Assembly: GCA_031181145.1 (NCBI GenBank)
Contig: JAPSLB010000012.1
Location: 21,611 to 85,610, forward strand
Direction of reading: 5' to 3'
DNA length: 64,000 bases
From: Microvirga sp.
GTDB lineage: Bacteria > Pseudomonadota > Alphaproteobacteria > Rhizobiales > Beijerinckiaceae
Part shown: positions 9,330-17,392 of the stretch, in pieces
How the letters are laid out: each line of letters begins with the position of its first letter
Numbering within the stretch: the first letter of the stretch is position 1
Position numbers and translations under genes: made by a program
The notes under the pieces: model-generated
The model's database searches: none
What the model was told of the DNA's origin: nothing
The model's input: only the letters and a program-made list of their open reading frames with translations

Positions 9330-9655
9330 TCATCGCTGAGGGCTGTTCCGATAAAAGACACGGGATCGCACAGGATGATCCTGCGGCACCATAGGAAGCT
9401 CGAAATCATCCGATGGATCCTATGTCATACCCAGCCGCTCCATGACAGCCTGCGAGCGATGATTGCCCCGCGCAGTGAAGGATACAGCCTCCCCAAACTT
9501 CAGGAAGTCGAAAGCATAACCCAGTGCACGCTGGGCAGCTTCAGTCGCGTAGCCCTTGCCCAGTGGTCAAAAGCCAGTCGCCAGCCCACTTCAACGCGCG
9601 GCGAAAAATGAGCCTCGAAGCGCGGGACGGACAAGCCGGGAAAGCCGACTAAACC
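9330..9655 (-). pseudogene. GNAT-family N-acetyltransferase remnant
   Basis: Three pieces of one GNAT domain lie on the minus strand in broken register. The first is VGFPGLSVPRFEAHFSPRVEVGWRLAFDHW. The second continues one frame over as KGYATEAAQRALGYAFDF and TARGNHRSQAVMERLGMT. An in-frame TAG (9420-9422) interrupts the conserved tail DPSDDFELPMVPQDHPVR before the natural stop at 9330. The shift lies in TTGCCCAGTGG near 9557-9563, where one missing base would restore W-G-K-G-Y. KGYATEAA is the acetyl-CoA binding loop. The N-terminal third is not recognisable. I judge it non-functional. Confidence 0.8.
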
Positions 9656-10148
9656 CTCAAGTCCGAGAAGTGCCAAAATGGCGACATTCGTTGTCCCTTC
9701 CCGAGCCTTACCCCGGCCGAACGGCTTTCTGACAACGAAAACCCTTTGCAGGTGCCGGAGTGAACCCTGAAAGCGGCAAACGGGACCGTTCCTGTCGATT
9801 GCCCAGCACGATCCTAGGGGAGCGCGCACGTGCCTGAGCGAGGGCTCGACCGCACCGGATGGCTTTCGGGCCTCCACGCCGGGCTGACAATCGCTACGCC
9901 TGCCGACGCCGCAATGCTGAATGGGCCCCGAATCTTGCAGGGCACCGCTCAGTCATCCGGCCGGGAGTCGATCCGAGGACATCGAACGCCTAGCCAATGA
10001 CATCGCGGCGGCCCTGCGGGGCCAATTCGATGCTCCGCCACCGCTAAGGAGCGCCCCGGGTGGTCAGATCATCGTCGTCTGCCGGCAGAATTGACGTTGC
10101 CTTCTCCCTCATCGGTATCCCGGACTCCCGAAGGAAGGGTGTCCCCGT
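9656..10148. other. Stretch without a recognisable gene
   Basis: The ORFs here on both strands have arginine- and serine-rich translations typical of shadow frames. One short plus-strand frame near 9975-10094 (EDIERLANDIAAALRGQFD) has a plausible composition but no start codon and no family I know; it could be the tail of a lost gene. I see no RNA gene or clear repeat. Confidence 0.4.
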
Positions 10149-11597
10149 CTATGCCAGGGCGTCCTCCGGCATACGTTGGTCCCCGGACGGGCTCTCCGGC
10201 CTATCGGCTCCGAATCGGATCTGCCTGTCACTGACCTTCCGAATCAGTTCCGTGTCATGGCTGACGATCAGGACGGCGCAGTTACGCTCCCGCGCCAGCT
10301 CGACGAGGAGCTCAATCGTTTCCTGCTGGGTGATGAGATCGAGTCGCGAGGTTGGCTCGTCGGCGAAGAGGAAGACCGGATCAAGCAGAAGGACACGTAG
10401 AAGCGCGAACCGCTGCAACTCGCCGCCCGAGACCTCGGTCGGCAGTCGGTCGAGAAGCTCGGGTGCCAGCCGCAGCCGTTCCAGGAGAGGTTCGATCCGC
10501 GCGGCATCCAATTGATGCCGCTTGACGAGATCAAGGATGGCGCGACGCAAGGTGATCCGCTGCGGGAAGGCCGACGGCGGATCCTGATAGAGTTTCTGGA
10601 GCTTGATCGCAGGCTGTCCTTCAGCGCGCTGGACCTTGCCCTCGTCCGGCGGAAGCAGCCCGAGCAGGATGTCGCCGAACGTGCTCTTGCCGCAGCCGCT
10701 CGGGCCTGTGACCCCGATGATCTCACCCGGGTGGACGGCGAGGTTCTGCCCGCTGAACAGCCGCTGTCCGCCACGAGCCTTGCCGAGTCCCTCTGCTGTC
10801 AGGACTGGCTTCCCTGTTGCCGGCCGCGGCTGTCCGTCCGGCCAGTGAGCAGGATCCGCCTCGATCAGTCGCCGGGTGTAGGCATGCTGCGGATTGCCGA
10901 GCACCGTCTCGGCCGCTCCCTGCTCGATGATGACGCCATTGAGCATCACCGCGAGGTCGCCGCCCATGCGCCGTGCCAGTTCGAGATCGTGCGTGATGGT
11001 CAGGAGGCCGCCTCCCTCCGCCACCTCACGCATGAGGAGCGCGATGACATCGTCGCGCCGGGCTACGTCCAGGCCCTTGGTCGGCTCGTCGGCAATGACG
11101 ATCCGCGCCCCGCCTGCCCGTGCCGCGGCGAAAGCCACACGCTGGGCCATGCCGCCGGAGAGCTGCGAGGGCAGCATGCCCCCGGCTCGGGCAAGACCAA
11201 GGTTGGCCAGATCGTCCTGCGCCCTACGGGTTGCGTCCGCTTCGCTCAGTCCCTGCACGAAGCCATAGCCTTCGGCCACCTGCTCGCGGGCCCGCATGGT
11301 GGGATCGAGCGCCAGCCACGGCTCCTGCGGCAGTACGGAGATCACGCGGCCCCACAGGGAACGGTGTGCCTGCCCTGAGGCAAGTGACAGTCGCTGACCT
11401 GCAATGGTGACGCTGCCCTCGGCGCGAAGACCAGTCGGCAACGTGCCCATGATGGCCTGCGCTAGAAGGCTCTTGCCCGAGCCGGTCTCGCCCAGGATCG
11501 TGAACGGGCGGCCGGGATGAAGCGACAGGGAGGCCGGCTCGACGATCCGCTCCCTGGCAAAGACGCAGACGCCGTCGGCGACTAGCAATGCGGTCAT
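10149..11597 (-). CDS. Tandem-fused ABC ATPase (DppD-DppF fusion) of a Zur-box-associated importer
   Basis: The product is 482 residues with two complete nucleotide-binding domains. Domain 1 has Walker A GETGSGKS near residue 36, signature LSGGMAQRVAFA, Walker B IVIADEPTKGLD and ITHDLE. Domain 2 starts near residue 265 with GPSGCGKST near 300, signature VSGGELQRFALLR, FLFADEPTSRLD and IVSHDTE. The short cysteine-containing Opp tails of separate DppD/DppF proteins are absent. Such double ATPases occur with nickel/peptide-type importers. It is the last gene of a four-gene cluster (binding protein, two permeases, ATPase) whose members overlap by four bases. Confidence 0.9.
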   Translation of the reverse strand: MTALLVADGVCVFARERIVEPASLSLHPGRPFTILGETGSGKSLLAQAIMGTLPTGLRAEGSVTIAGQRLSLASGQAHRSLWGRVISVLPQEPWLALDPTMRAREQVAEGYGFVQGLSEADATRRAQDDLANLGLARAGGMLPSQLSGGMAQRVAFAAARAGGARIVIADEPTKGLDVARRDDVIALLMREVAEGGGLLTITHDLELARRMGGDLAVMLNGVIIEQGAAETVLGNPQHAYTRRLIEADPAHWPDGQPRPATGKPVLTAEGLGKARGGQRLFSGQNLAVHPGEIIGVTGPSGCGKSTFGDILLGLLPPDEGKVQRAEGQPAIKLQKLYQDPPSAFPQRITLRRAILDLVKRHQLDAARIEPLLERLRLAPELLDRLPTEVSGGELQRFALLRVLLLDPVFLFADEPTSRLDLITQQETIELLVELARERNCAVLIVSHDTELIRKVSDRQIRFGADRPESPSGDQRMPEDALA

Positions 11598-12424
11598 CGT
11601 GCTTTCCTTCCGGCGATGAGGTTGAGGCTGAGGACGAGGAGGAACACGACGACGATCGGTTGCAGCAGGGCGTGAGGCGCCTCCTCGTAGTAGGGCAGCA
11701 GCTCGGTCATCATCAGGCCGAGTTCCGGTGTGGGCGGGCGCACGCCGACGCTGACGAAGCCCAGCGCCGCGATGGCCATGATGGCCGTGGCGGCCCCGAA
11801 GGCGCCGACCGTCAGGATCATGGGGGAGATCTCGGGCCAGAGATGCCGGCGGACGATGTAGGCGGGCCCGAAGCCGAGAAGTCGTGAGGCTTGCACGGCC
11901 GGTGAAGTGATGAGCGTGCGCGTGGTGGCTCGTGTCAGCCGGAAGTACTCGATCCAGAGCACCAGGGAAATGCCGACATACAGAGCCCAGGGCGAGTCCG
12001 GCGCGATGGCGGTCAGCATCAGCACGAGCAGCAGACCCGGGAGGGCCAGGGACACGTCACCGAGGATTGACAGCGCTCGGTCGACGATCCCGCCCTTCCA
12101 GGCCGCGAGGATGCCGAGCAGGACGCCGGGAACCGCAGCCGTCAGCACGCTGAGGAACGCCAGTCCCAGTGACAGCCGCAGGGCCGCCGCGAGGCGGGCC
12201 AGCATCGAGCGTCCGAGATGGTCGTAGCCGAGGGGCTCGCTCCAGCTCGGACCCGCCAGCACATTGCGCAGGCTCTGTTTCGTCGGATCCACTGGCCAGA
12301 CGAGCGGTGTCAGGAACGCGAACAGGACGATAAAGGCCAGGATCGTGAAGCCGATGAATCGGCCCACAGAGATGCGCTTCTGCTCCAACACGGAACTGGA
12401 GGAGTTCACTGCAATCGTCGTCAT
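11594..12424 (-). CDS. Opp/Nik-type ABC permease (DppC/NikC-like)
   Basis: The product is 276 residues, with a first helix near residue 25 (IGFTILAFIVLFAFLTPLVWP) and the family motif LGYDHLGRSMLARLAAALRLSLG in place of the usual LGTDxxGRD. The coupling loop is SPAVQASRLLGFGPAYIVRRHLWPEI, and the C-terminal helix is LLQPIVVVFLLVLSLNLIAG. Unlike the DppC at 5479 it lacks the PPELPTWG type ending and has VGVRPPTPELGLMM, as seen in metal/peptide-type relatives. It overlaps its neighbours by four bases on both sides. Confidence 0.88.
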   Translation of the reverse strand: MTTIAVNSSSSVLEQKRISVGRFIGFTILAFIVLFAFLTPLVWPVDPTKQSLRNVLAGPSWSEPLGYDHLGRSMLARLAAALRLSLGLAFLSVLTAAVPGVLLGILAAWKGGIVDRALSILGDVSLALPGLLLVLMLTAIAPDSPWALYVGISLVLWIEYFRLTRATTRTLITSPAVQASRLLGFGPAYIVRRHLWPEISPMILTVGAFGAATAIMAIAALGFVSVGVRPPTPELGLMMTELLPYYEEAPHALLQPIVVVFLLVLSLNLIAGRKAR

Positions 12425-13356
12425 GCCGTCTGCCTCCGGGGATCGATCAGGTAGCAGGCCAAGTCCACGAGTGCATTGAGCAGCACGAACATCAGACCCA
12501 TCACGAGGGCTGTGCCCTGGATCACAGGCACGTCACGGGCGAAGATCGCGTGGACGAGCGCATGGCCGATGCCGGGCCAGGCAAAGAGGGTTTCCACGAC
12601 GACGACGCCCTCGATGAGGTAGATGAACTGCACGCCGAGATAGGTCACGATCGGCACGCTCACGTTGCGCAGGCCATGGCGGAGAAACACCTGGGCCTCT
12701 GACAAACCCTTGGTGCGTCCGAAAGCGTAGTAGGGCGAGCTGACAACGCCTGCCATCGCATCCCGGGCCACGCGGCTCGAGACGGCGGCGAGCCCGAGCG
12801 CCAGCGTCAGGGCCGGCAGGATCAGGTTCTGCGGCTCGCCGTGTCCGGCCGCCGGAAGGATGCCCATTCCGGTCGCGAGAACGATGATGAGCAGGAGACC
12901 GACGACGAAGTGCGGCAGCGCGCGCAACGTGCTCGACACCAGGAGCAGTCCGCGGTCAATCGCCCCGCCCGGGCGGAGGCCGGCCAGGATGCCGAGGGGC
13001 GGCCCGATCAGGAGCGACATTAGCACTGCCGCGAGCGCGAGCTCCACCGTGTGACCGAGCTGGTGGCGCACCTCATCGATGACGGGCTCACCCGACACGA
13101 CAGACACACCGAGATCGAAGCGGACCAGGTCCCAGAACCATTGGCCGAGAGCAGCCGCGCCACCCCTGTCCAGCCCGAGCTCGGTGCGCACCGCGTTGGC
13201 TGCATCGGTGTTGACCATGTCGTAGCCGTAGCGGCCGGCTGCGATGCGGTAAGCCATGTCGCCGGGCAGCGCGCGGACCATGATGAAGGTCAGCACGCCC
13301 ACCGTCAGCGCGACAAGGAGCGCCTGGAAGAGACGATAGCCGAGAGTCCTTGTCAT
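12421..13356 (-). CDS. Opp/Nik-type ABC permease (DppB/NikB-like)
   Basis: The start MTRTLGYRL at 13356 overlaps the preceding TGA as ATGA, so it is preferred to the upstream GTG at 13365. The product is 311 residues with the DppB-type first helix and VRALPGDMAYRIAAGRYG, then five hydrophobic segments. The coupling loop is FGRTKGLSEAQVFLRHGLRNVS and the tail is ALVDLACYLIDPRRQTA. With the DppC-like partner it forms the channel of the importer behind the Zur box at 14900. Confidence 0.9.
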   Translation of the reverse strand: MTRTLGYRLFQALLVALTVGVLTFIMVRALPGDMAYRIAAGRYGYDMVNTDAANAVRTELGLDRGGAAALGQWFWDLVRFDLGVSVVSGEPVIDEVRHQLGHTVELALAAVLMSLLIGPPLGILAGLRPGGAIDRGLLLVSSTLRALPHFVVGLLLIIVLATGMGILPAAGHGEPQNLILPALTLALGLAAVSSRVARDAMAGVVSSPYYAFGRTKGLSEAQVFLRHGLRNVSVPIVTYLGVQFIYLIEGVVVVETLFAWPGIGHALVHAIFARDVPVIQGTALVMGLMFVLLNALVDLACYLIDPRRQTA

Positions 13357-14873
13357 TGCGCCCACCTCATGCTGGCGATGCCGAAGTTGCGCTCGAAGGG
13401 ATCAAGGCGCACGTTCTCCAGCTTCTTCGAGACGGCAGCCGTCTGCTGGTACCAGGCGATGGGGATCACCGGCAGTTCGCTTTGCAGGATTGAGACCGCC
13501 TTGTCGCGCAGGGGCTGACCTTGAGCCGTGTCCGAGATATTGGAGAGATCCTTGATCGCCTGGTCGAACTCAGCATTCGACCAGTTCATCGAACCCCAGT
13601 CGCCACCTTGGGGCGGGTAGTCCTGCAACATCGTGCCGATGGGATCGGGGACGAGTGCGAAGTTGCGCGCGGCCAGACCCATTTGCAGCGTCCCGTCCTG
13701 ATGCTTGGCCGGGATCTCGCTCGAATTGGTGGAGTTGATGGTGATCGCGACCCCCACCTCCTTGAGCTGTTCCTGGAGGACGGCAGCTACGAGCGGAAGC
13801 TCAGGTCGATCGGGATAGGTCACGAGGGTCAGGGCGAAGCGCTGGCCATCCTTCGCCAATACCCCATCTGATCCGGGTTTCCAGCCGAGATCGGCCAGCA
13901 GCGCCTTGGCCTTCGCGGGATCGTAGGTCAGCGGCGGGACGTTCGCATTGTGCCAGCTCGCGACGCTCGGCGGGAAGAGCTGGTTGGCGGCCGCCGGGTA
14001 GCGCAGGATGGCGGCCGCGATGCCCTCACGATCGACGGCAAGACTCAGGGCCTGCCGGGCGCGCGCGTCCTTCAGAAGCGGATCGCCCGCATTGACCTTC
14101 AGCAGGATGCTGCGCGGAATCGATACGGAGAGCACGCTGACCTTTGAGCTGCGGCTCAGGCGCGTGCGGCTGGCCGGGTCGAGGTTGAACACGTAGTCGG
14201 CGTCGCCGCTCTCGGCCATCAGGGCCCGGGTCTCGCCGCGGCCGACCGCCAGGTAGCTGGCGGCGCGAATGGAAGGCTTCTCGCCCCAGTACCCGTCGAA
14301 GCGCTCGACCGTCATCTTCTGCGGCGCTTGCAGCAGGCTGATCCTGAAGGGTCCGGTCCCGATGACCTGCGTGACCCTTCCCTTGTCGTCGTAGGCTGCG
14401 AGCGCCAGGATCGCCGTGGTATTCTGGGCGAGAAAAGCGAGCAGCGGAGCGAAGGGCTCGGAGAGGCGGATGACGACGTCATTGCCGTCCGCCGCGATGG
14501 TTTCGATCGGGGCTTTGTTGAGAATGCCGGGCTTCCCCCTCGCGACGGTCAGTGCAGCGACGACGGCCTCGGCCGTCAGGGGCGTGCCGTCATGGAAGAT
14601 TGCGTTCGAACGCAGCTTGAAACGCCAGACCTTGCCGTCGTCGGAGAGTTCCCAGGACGCGGCCAGCGCCGGGATGGGTTTGCCGGCCTCGTCCGCTCCG
14701 ACGAGCGTCTCGGCCACGCCCATCTTCAGGAAGAGATCGCCTGCCGTCGACGGGTCCGTGCCGTTGATTTCAAAGGGAGCCACGATGTCGAGGACATCGT
14801 CGCCCGCGGCGGCGTGGGCATGGCCAATGCCCAGCATGAGGCCGAGGGTGAGGGCTGAAACGGTGCGCAGCAT
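13353..14873 (-). CDS. SBP family 5 binding protein of the Zur-box-associated importer
   Basis: The start at 14873 (MLRTVSALTLGLMLG) gives a Sec signal ending HAHAAAG and 506 residues; the track start at 14921 reaches through the Zur box. The mature part has the family 5 layout: DIVAPFEINGTDP, ALAASWELSDDGKVWRFKLR, FHDGTPLTAEAV, GTGPFRI and the ARQALSLAVDREGIA block. Relatives bind peptides, nickel-ligand complexes or metallophores. Placement behind a Zur box suggests a zinc-bearing or zinc-binding organic ligand, which is an inference from regulation only. No permease or ATPase gene is missing from the cluster. Confidence 0.87.
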   Translation of the reverse strand: MLRTVSALTLGLMLGIGHAHAAAGDDVLDIVAPFEINGTDPSTAGDLFLKMGVAETLVGADEAGKPIPALAASWELSDDGKVWRFKLRSNAIFHDGTPLTAEAVVAALTVARGKPGILNKAPIETIAADGNDVVIRLSEPFAPLLAFLAQNTTAILALAAYDDKGRVTQVIGTGPFRISLLQAPQKMTVERFDGYWGEKPSIRAASYLAVGRGETRALMAESGDADYVFNLDPASRTRLSRSSKVSVLSVSIPRSILLKVNAGDPLLKDARARQALSLAVDREGIAAAILRYPAAANQLFPPSVASWHNANVPPLTYDPAKAKALLADLGWKPGSDGVLAKDGQRFALTLVTYPDRPELPLVAAVLQEQLKEVGVAITINSTNSSEIPAKHQDGTLQMGLAARNFALVPDPIGTMLQDYPPQGGDWGSMNWSNAEFDQAIKDLSNISDTAQGQPLRDKAVSILQSELPVIPIAWYQQTAAVSKKLENVRLDPFERNFGIASMRWAQ

Positions 14874-14899
14874 GGCGAGGTGCTCCCTTGGGCGGCATG

Positions 14900-14919
14900 G
14901 CGTATAATATACTATACGC
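14900..14919 (-). promoter_or_regulatory. Candidate Zur box upstream of the importer
   Basis: GCGTATAATATACTATACGC is a 20-base palindrome with nine of ten pairs matched, centred 36-37 bases upstream of the binding-protein start codon. It has the GTATA-n-TATAC architecture reported for alphaproteobacterial Zur sites and closely resembles the two palindromes between the COG0523 and zur-like genes 2 kb away. Zinc-loaded Zur there would block transcription, giving uptake only in zinc shortage. Confidence 0.75.
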
Positions 14920-15027
14920 AATAGCCTCGGATCCAGGCGCTGTCCAGTCCCGACTCAGCTGGCAACTCGTGCCTGCTCCTTTGCGGTGGCGGGACGATGA
15001 AGACCTAACCCGTTCCGACGGATGTGA

Positions 15028-15666
15028 TCACGGTTGACGCAAGGACTCGGTGATCGCGAGGAAGAGCCGCACGACGTCCATCCCCTCGATCGGCGGGGAG
15101 CGATGCCGGACATCAGGGCGATCCGCATCCGCTTCGCGTCCCCCAAGCATGAGCGCCACCCAACCGCGTTCCATCCGCCGGATCTGCTCCGGATCGATAC
15201 GAACTCCTGGGGCTGCGCCATGTAATATGGGGGATCCAGCCATTCGGTGCCCGGGCCGAGGCAGGTGCTCACGAGCCGGAAGCACACGTTGTCCGTATGG
15301 AACCCGAGGCAGGCGTCGTCCTCGATCACGTCGAGGCGAAGGGACAGGTGTCGGTTACCCGACACCCGCTCGAACATCAGCGCAATAAAGCTCAAGCCGT
15401 TGACGAGCTACTGCCTCATCCAGCCCGGCCCGATCCGGCGCCAAGTAGTTCTGCACCTGTAGCCGCAGTCCTGTCGGATCACCATCGAGCCGCAGGCGTG
15501 GCAGACGATCGACAGGCATCATATCGATCTCGGTCGTCACCACCAGCTCCAGGACGCGGGGCATGAGGCCGATCGGACCTGAGCGGAGGGCCTGCGTGTC
15601 AGCCTCTTCCCATCCGCGTCGGTACGGCCCCATTCGTTCGGGAAGCGCGGCGTGTTCAGGCTGCAT
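15028..15666 (-). pseudogene. DUF1826 gene broken over three reading frames
   Basis: Three overlapping minus-strand frames carry consecutive parts of one DUF1826 protein. The N-terminal part starts at 15666 (LPRLRLDGDPTGLRLQVQNYL). A central part has LRLDVIEDDACLGFHTDNVCFRLV and GPGTEWL. A C-terminal part has RSPPIEGMDVVRLFLAITE and stops at 15028. At least two single-base shifts are needed to join them, near 15370-15400 and 15230-15290. DUF1826 genes commonly follow COG0523 genes in zinc-starvation operons; here the candidate start overlaps the COG0523 stop by about ten bases. Function of the family is unknown. Confidence 0.82.
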
Positions 15667-16888
15667 CGGCGCGGCCCCAGAACGGAAAGGGATCGCGCAG
15701 GTGGCGATAGGCATTGGGATCGAAGCGCGTGGCGGTCAGTGATCCGGTCAGGCACTCATCGAGTGCCGCACGGATGGCGGCCTCGTCCATGCCGGTGCCG
15801 ATGAAGACGAGTTCCTGGCGACGATCGCCCCAGACCGGGCTCCAGTGCCGCTTCATCATGCCCCTCCATTCGGGGTGATCGGGCCAGTGCTGCTTCGGGA
15901 TCGCACTCCACCAATAGCCCATCGCCGTCACCCGTGCGATGGCGCCCGCGAGCGAGAATTCACCCACCCACTTCGGCCGAGTGGCGAGCCAGAAGTGCCC
16001 CTTCGCGCGGATCAGTCCCGGCCAGGTTCGGTTGATGAAGGCTTTGAACTTGTTGGGATGGAACGGTCGTCTGGCCCGATAGACGAAGCTCTGAATGCCA
16101 TACTCCTCCGTCTCCGGCGCATGCTCGGCATGGCCATAAAGCTCCTTGTACCAGAGTGGATGCCGCTGGGCCTTCTCCTCGTCGAACAGCCCGGTATCAA
16201 GGATACCGGAGAGCGCCACCTTGCCGAAATCGGTCTCGATCAGGCGTGCATCGGGGTTGAGCGCCACCACGACCTTGCGCACCAATGACAGCATATCAGA
16301 TGATACCTCCGACACCTTGTTGAGCACGACCACATCGGCGAACTCGATTTGCTCCACGAGCAGGCCGACGAGAGTCCGTTCATCGCCCTCGCCCGCTGTC
16401 GCGCCGCGGTCGCGCAGAAAGTCGTTCGAGCCGTAATCCTTCAGGAGATGCGCGGCATCGACCACGGTCACCATGGTGTCGAGCCGCGCCACATCCGAGA
16501 GGCAGTTTCCGTTCTCGTCCCGGAACGAGAACGTGCTCGCCACCGGCAAGGGCTCGGCGATGCCCGTTCCCTCGATCAGCAGGTAATCGAAGCGCCCTTC
16601 CTCACTCAGGCGTCGCACCTCCGCCAGGAGATCGTCGCGAAGGGTGCAGCAGATGCAGCCGTTGGTCATCTCCACCAGCCGCTCGTCCGTGCGGGAAAGA
16701 TTAGCGCCGCCGTCACGCACCAGATCGGCATCGATGTTGACCTCGCTCATGTCGTTGACGATCACCGCGACCTTGCGCCCTTCGCGATTGTTCAGGACGT
16801 GATTGAGCAAGGTGGTCTTTCCGGCACCGAGAAAGCCCGAAAGCACGGTCACGGGCAGGCGGCGGTCTGGGACTGACATATCGGACAT
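15656..16888 (-). CDS. COG0523 (CobW/ZigA-type) GTPase, zinc metallochaperone
   Basis: The start MSDMSVPDRR at 16888 gives 410 residues; the longer track ORF would read across the Zur boxes. The P-loop GFLGAGKTTLLNH lies near residue 20, the metal-binding CxCC motif is in NGCICCTLRDDL near 75, and the GTPase motif NKVSE follows. A CobW C-terminal domain starts near residue 275 (YGIQSFVYRARRPFHP). COG0523 proteins use GTP hydrolysis to hand metal to client proteins. Zur boxes in front of the gene point to zinc allocation during starvation, as for ZigA/ZagA. Its partner DUF1826 gene just downstream is broken. Confidence 0.9.
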   Translation of the reverse strand: MSDMSVPDRRLPVTVLSGFLGAGKTTLLNHVLNNREGRKVAVIVNDMSEVNIDADLVRDGGANLSRTDERLVEMTNGCICCTLRDDLLAEVRRLSEEGRFDYLLIEGTGIAEPLPVASTFSFRDENGNCLSDVARLDTMVTVVDAAHLLKDYGSNDFLRDRGATAGEGDERTLVGLLVEQIEFADVVVLNKVSEVSSDMLSLVRKVVVALNPDARLIETDFGKVALSGILDTGLFDEEKAQRHPLWYKELYGHAEHAPETEEYGIQSFVYRARRPFHPNKFKAFINRTWPGLIRAKGHFWLATRPKWVGEFSLAGAIARVTAMGYWWSAIPKQHWPDHPEWRGMMKRHWSPVWGDRRQELVFIGTGMDEAAIRAALDECLTGSLTATRFDPNAYRHLRDPFPFWGRADAA

Positions 16889-16924
16889 GAGCGGGAGACT
16901 CCGGTGTCGGGGTTGCTGGCTTGC

Positions 16925-16967
16925 TATGTATAGTATACTGTACGTAAGCCTATCCGTATAATGTACG
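16925..16967. promoter_or_regulatory. Two candidate Zur boxes in a divergent promoter
   Basis: TATGTATAGTATACTGTACGTA (16925-16946) is a palindrome with nine of eleven pairs matched around the perfect core AGTATACT. CGTATAATGTACG (16955-16967) has five of six pairs matched around a central base. Their centres lie about 25 bases apart. They sit between the COG0523 start (16888, minus) and the zur-like start (16983, plus), so both genes could be zinc-repressed. Confidence 0.72.
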
Positions 16968-16982
16968 TCAAGAGGCCAGCGC

Positions 16983-17351
16983 ATGAATTCGGAAATGTCG
17001 GGCCAGCCGGACGCCCTGTCACCCGTGCAGAGCGGCATCCGGGAGATCCTTGGATCGGCTAATCGTCCGCTGATGGCGGTCACTCCGCCGACGGCTTATC
17101 GTAACCTGGCCCGTCTCGTCGAGCATGGGCTGGTCCACCGCATCGAGACGCTCAGCGCCTATGTCACCTGTCCCAGGCACCATCACGGCGAGCTCGCGGC
17201 CTTCGCGATTTGCAGCGGCTGGGACCCTGTCGAGGAACTCGACGATCCCGGCATCAGCCGCAGCCTTCATGCATGGAGCGAGGCTCGTGCCTTTAGGCTC
17301 GAAGGCACAGGCCTTGATCTCAATGGGCTCTGCGCCGCCTGCTCCCCCTGA
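16983..17351 (+). CDS. Shortened Zur/Fur-family regulator, possibly defective
   Basis: The protein is 122 residues, while Zur proteins are usually about 150-165. The opening LSPVQSGIREILGSANRPL matches the first Fur-family helix, but the text then jumps to VTPPTAYRNLARLVEHGLVHRIE; the helix-turn segment that normally lies between them (the YDLLxxL region) is missing, about 20 residues. The regulatory part keeps a His cluster (CPRHHHGE) and the last CxxC (LCAACSP). The usual ICxxCG reads ICSGWD, so one structural zinc cysteine is lost. It may be an inactive relic or an altered regulator; another zur gene elsewhere would then control the boxes. Confidence 0.65.
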   Translation: MNSEMSGQPDALSPVQSGIREILGSANRPLMAVTPPTAYRNLARLVEHGLVHRIETLSAYVTCPRHHHGELAAFAICSGWDPVEELDDPGISRSLHAWSEARAFRLEGTGLDLNGLCAACSP

Positions 17352-17392
17352 CACCCTACGCCTTCCCAGCAGCATCCCTGAAAGGATACCCG

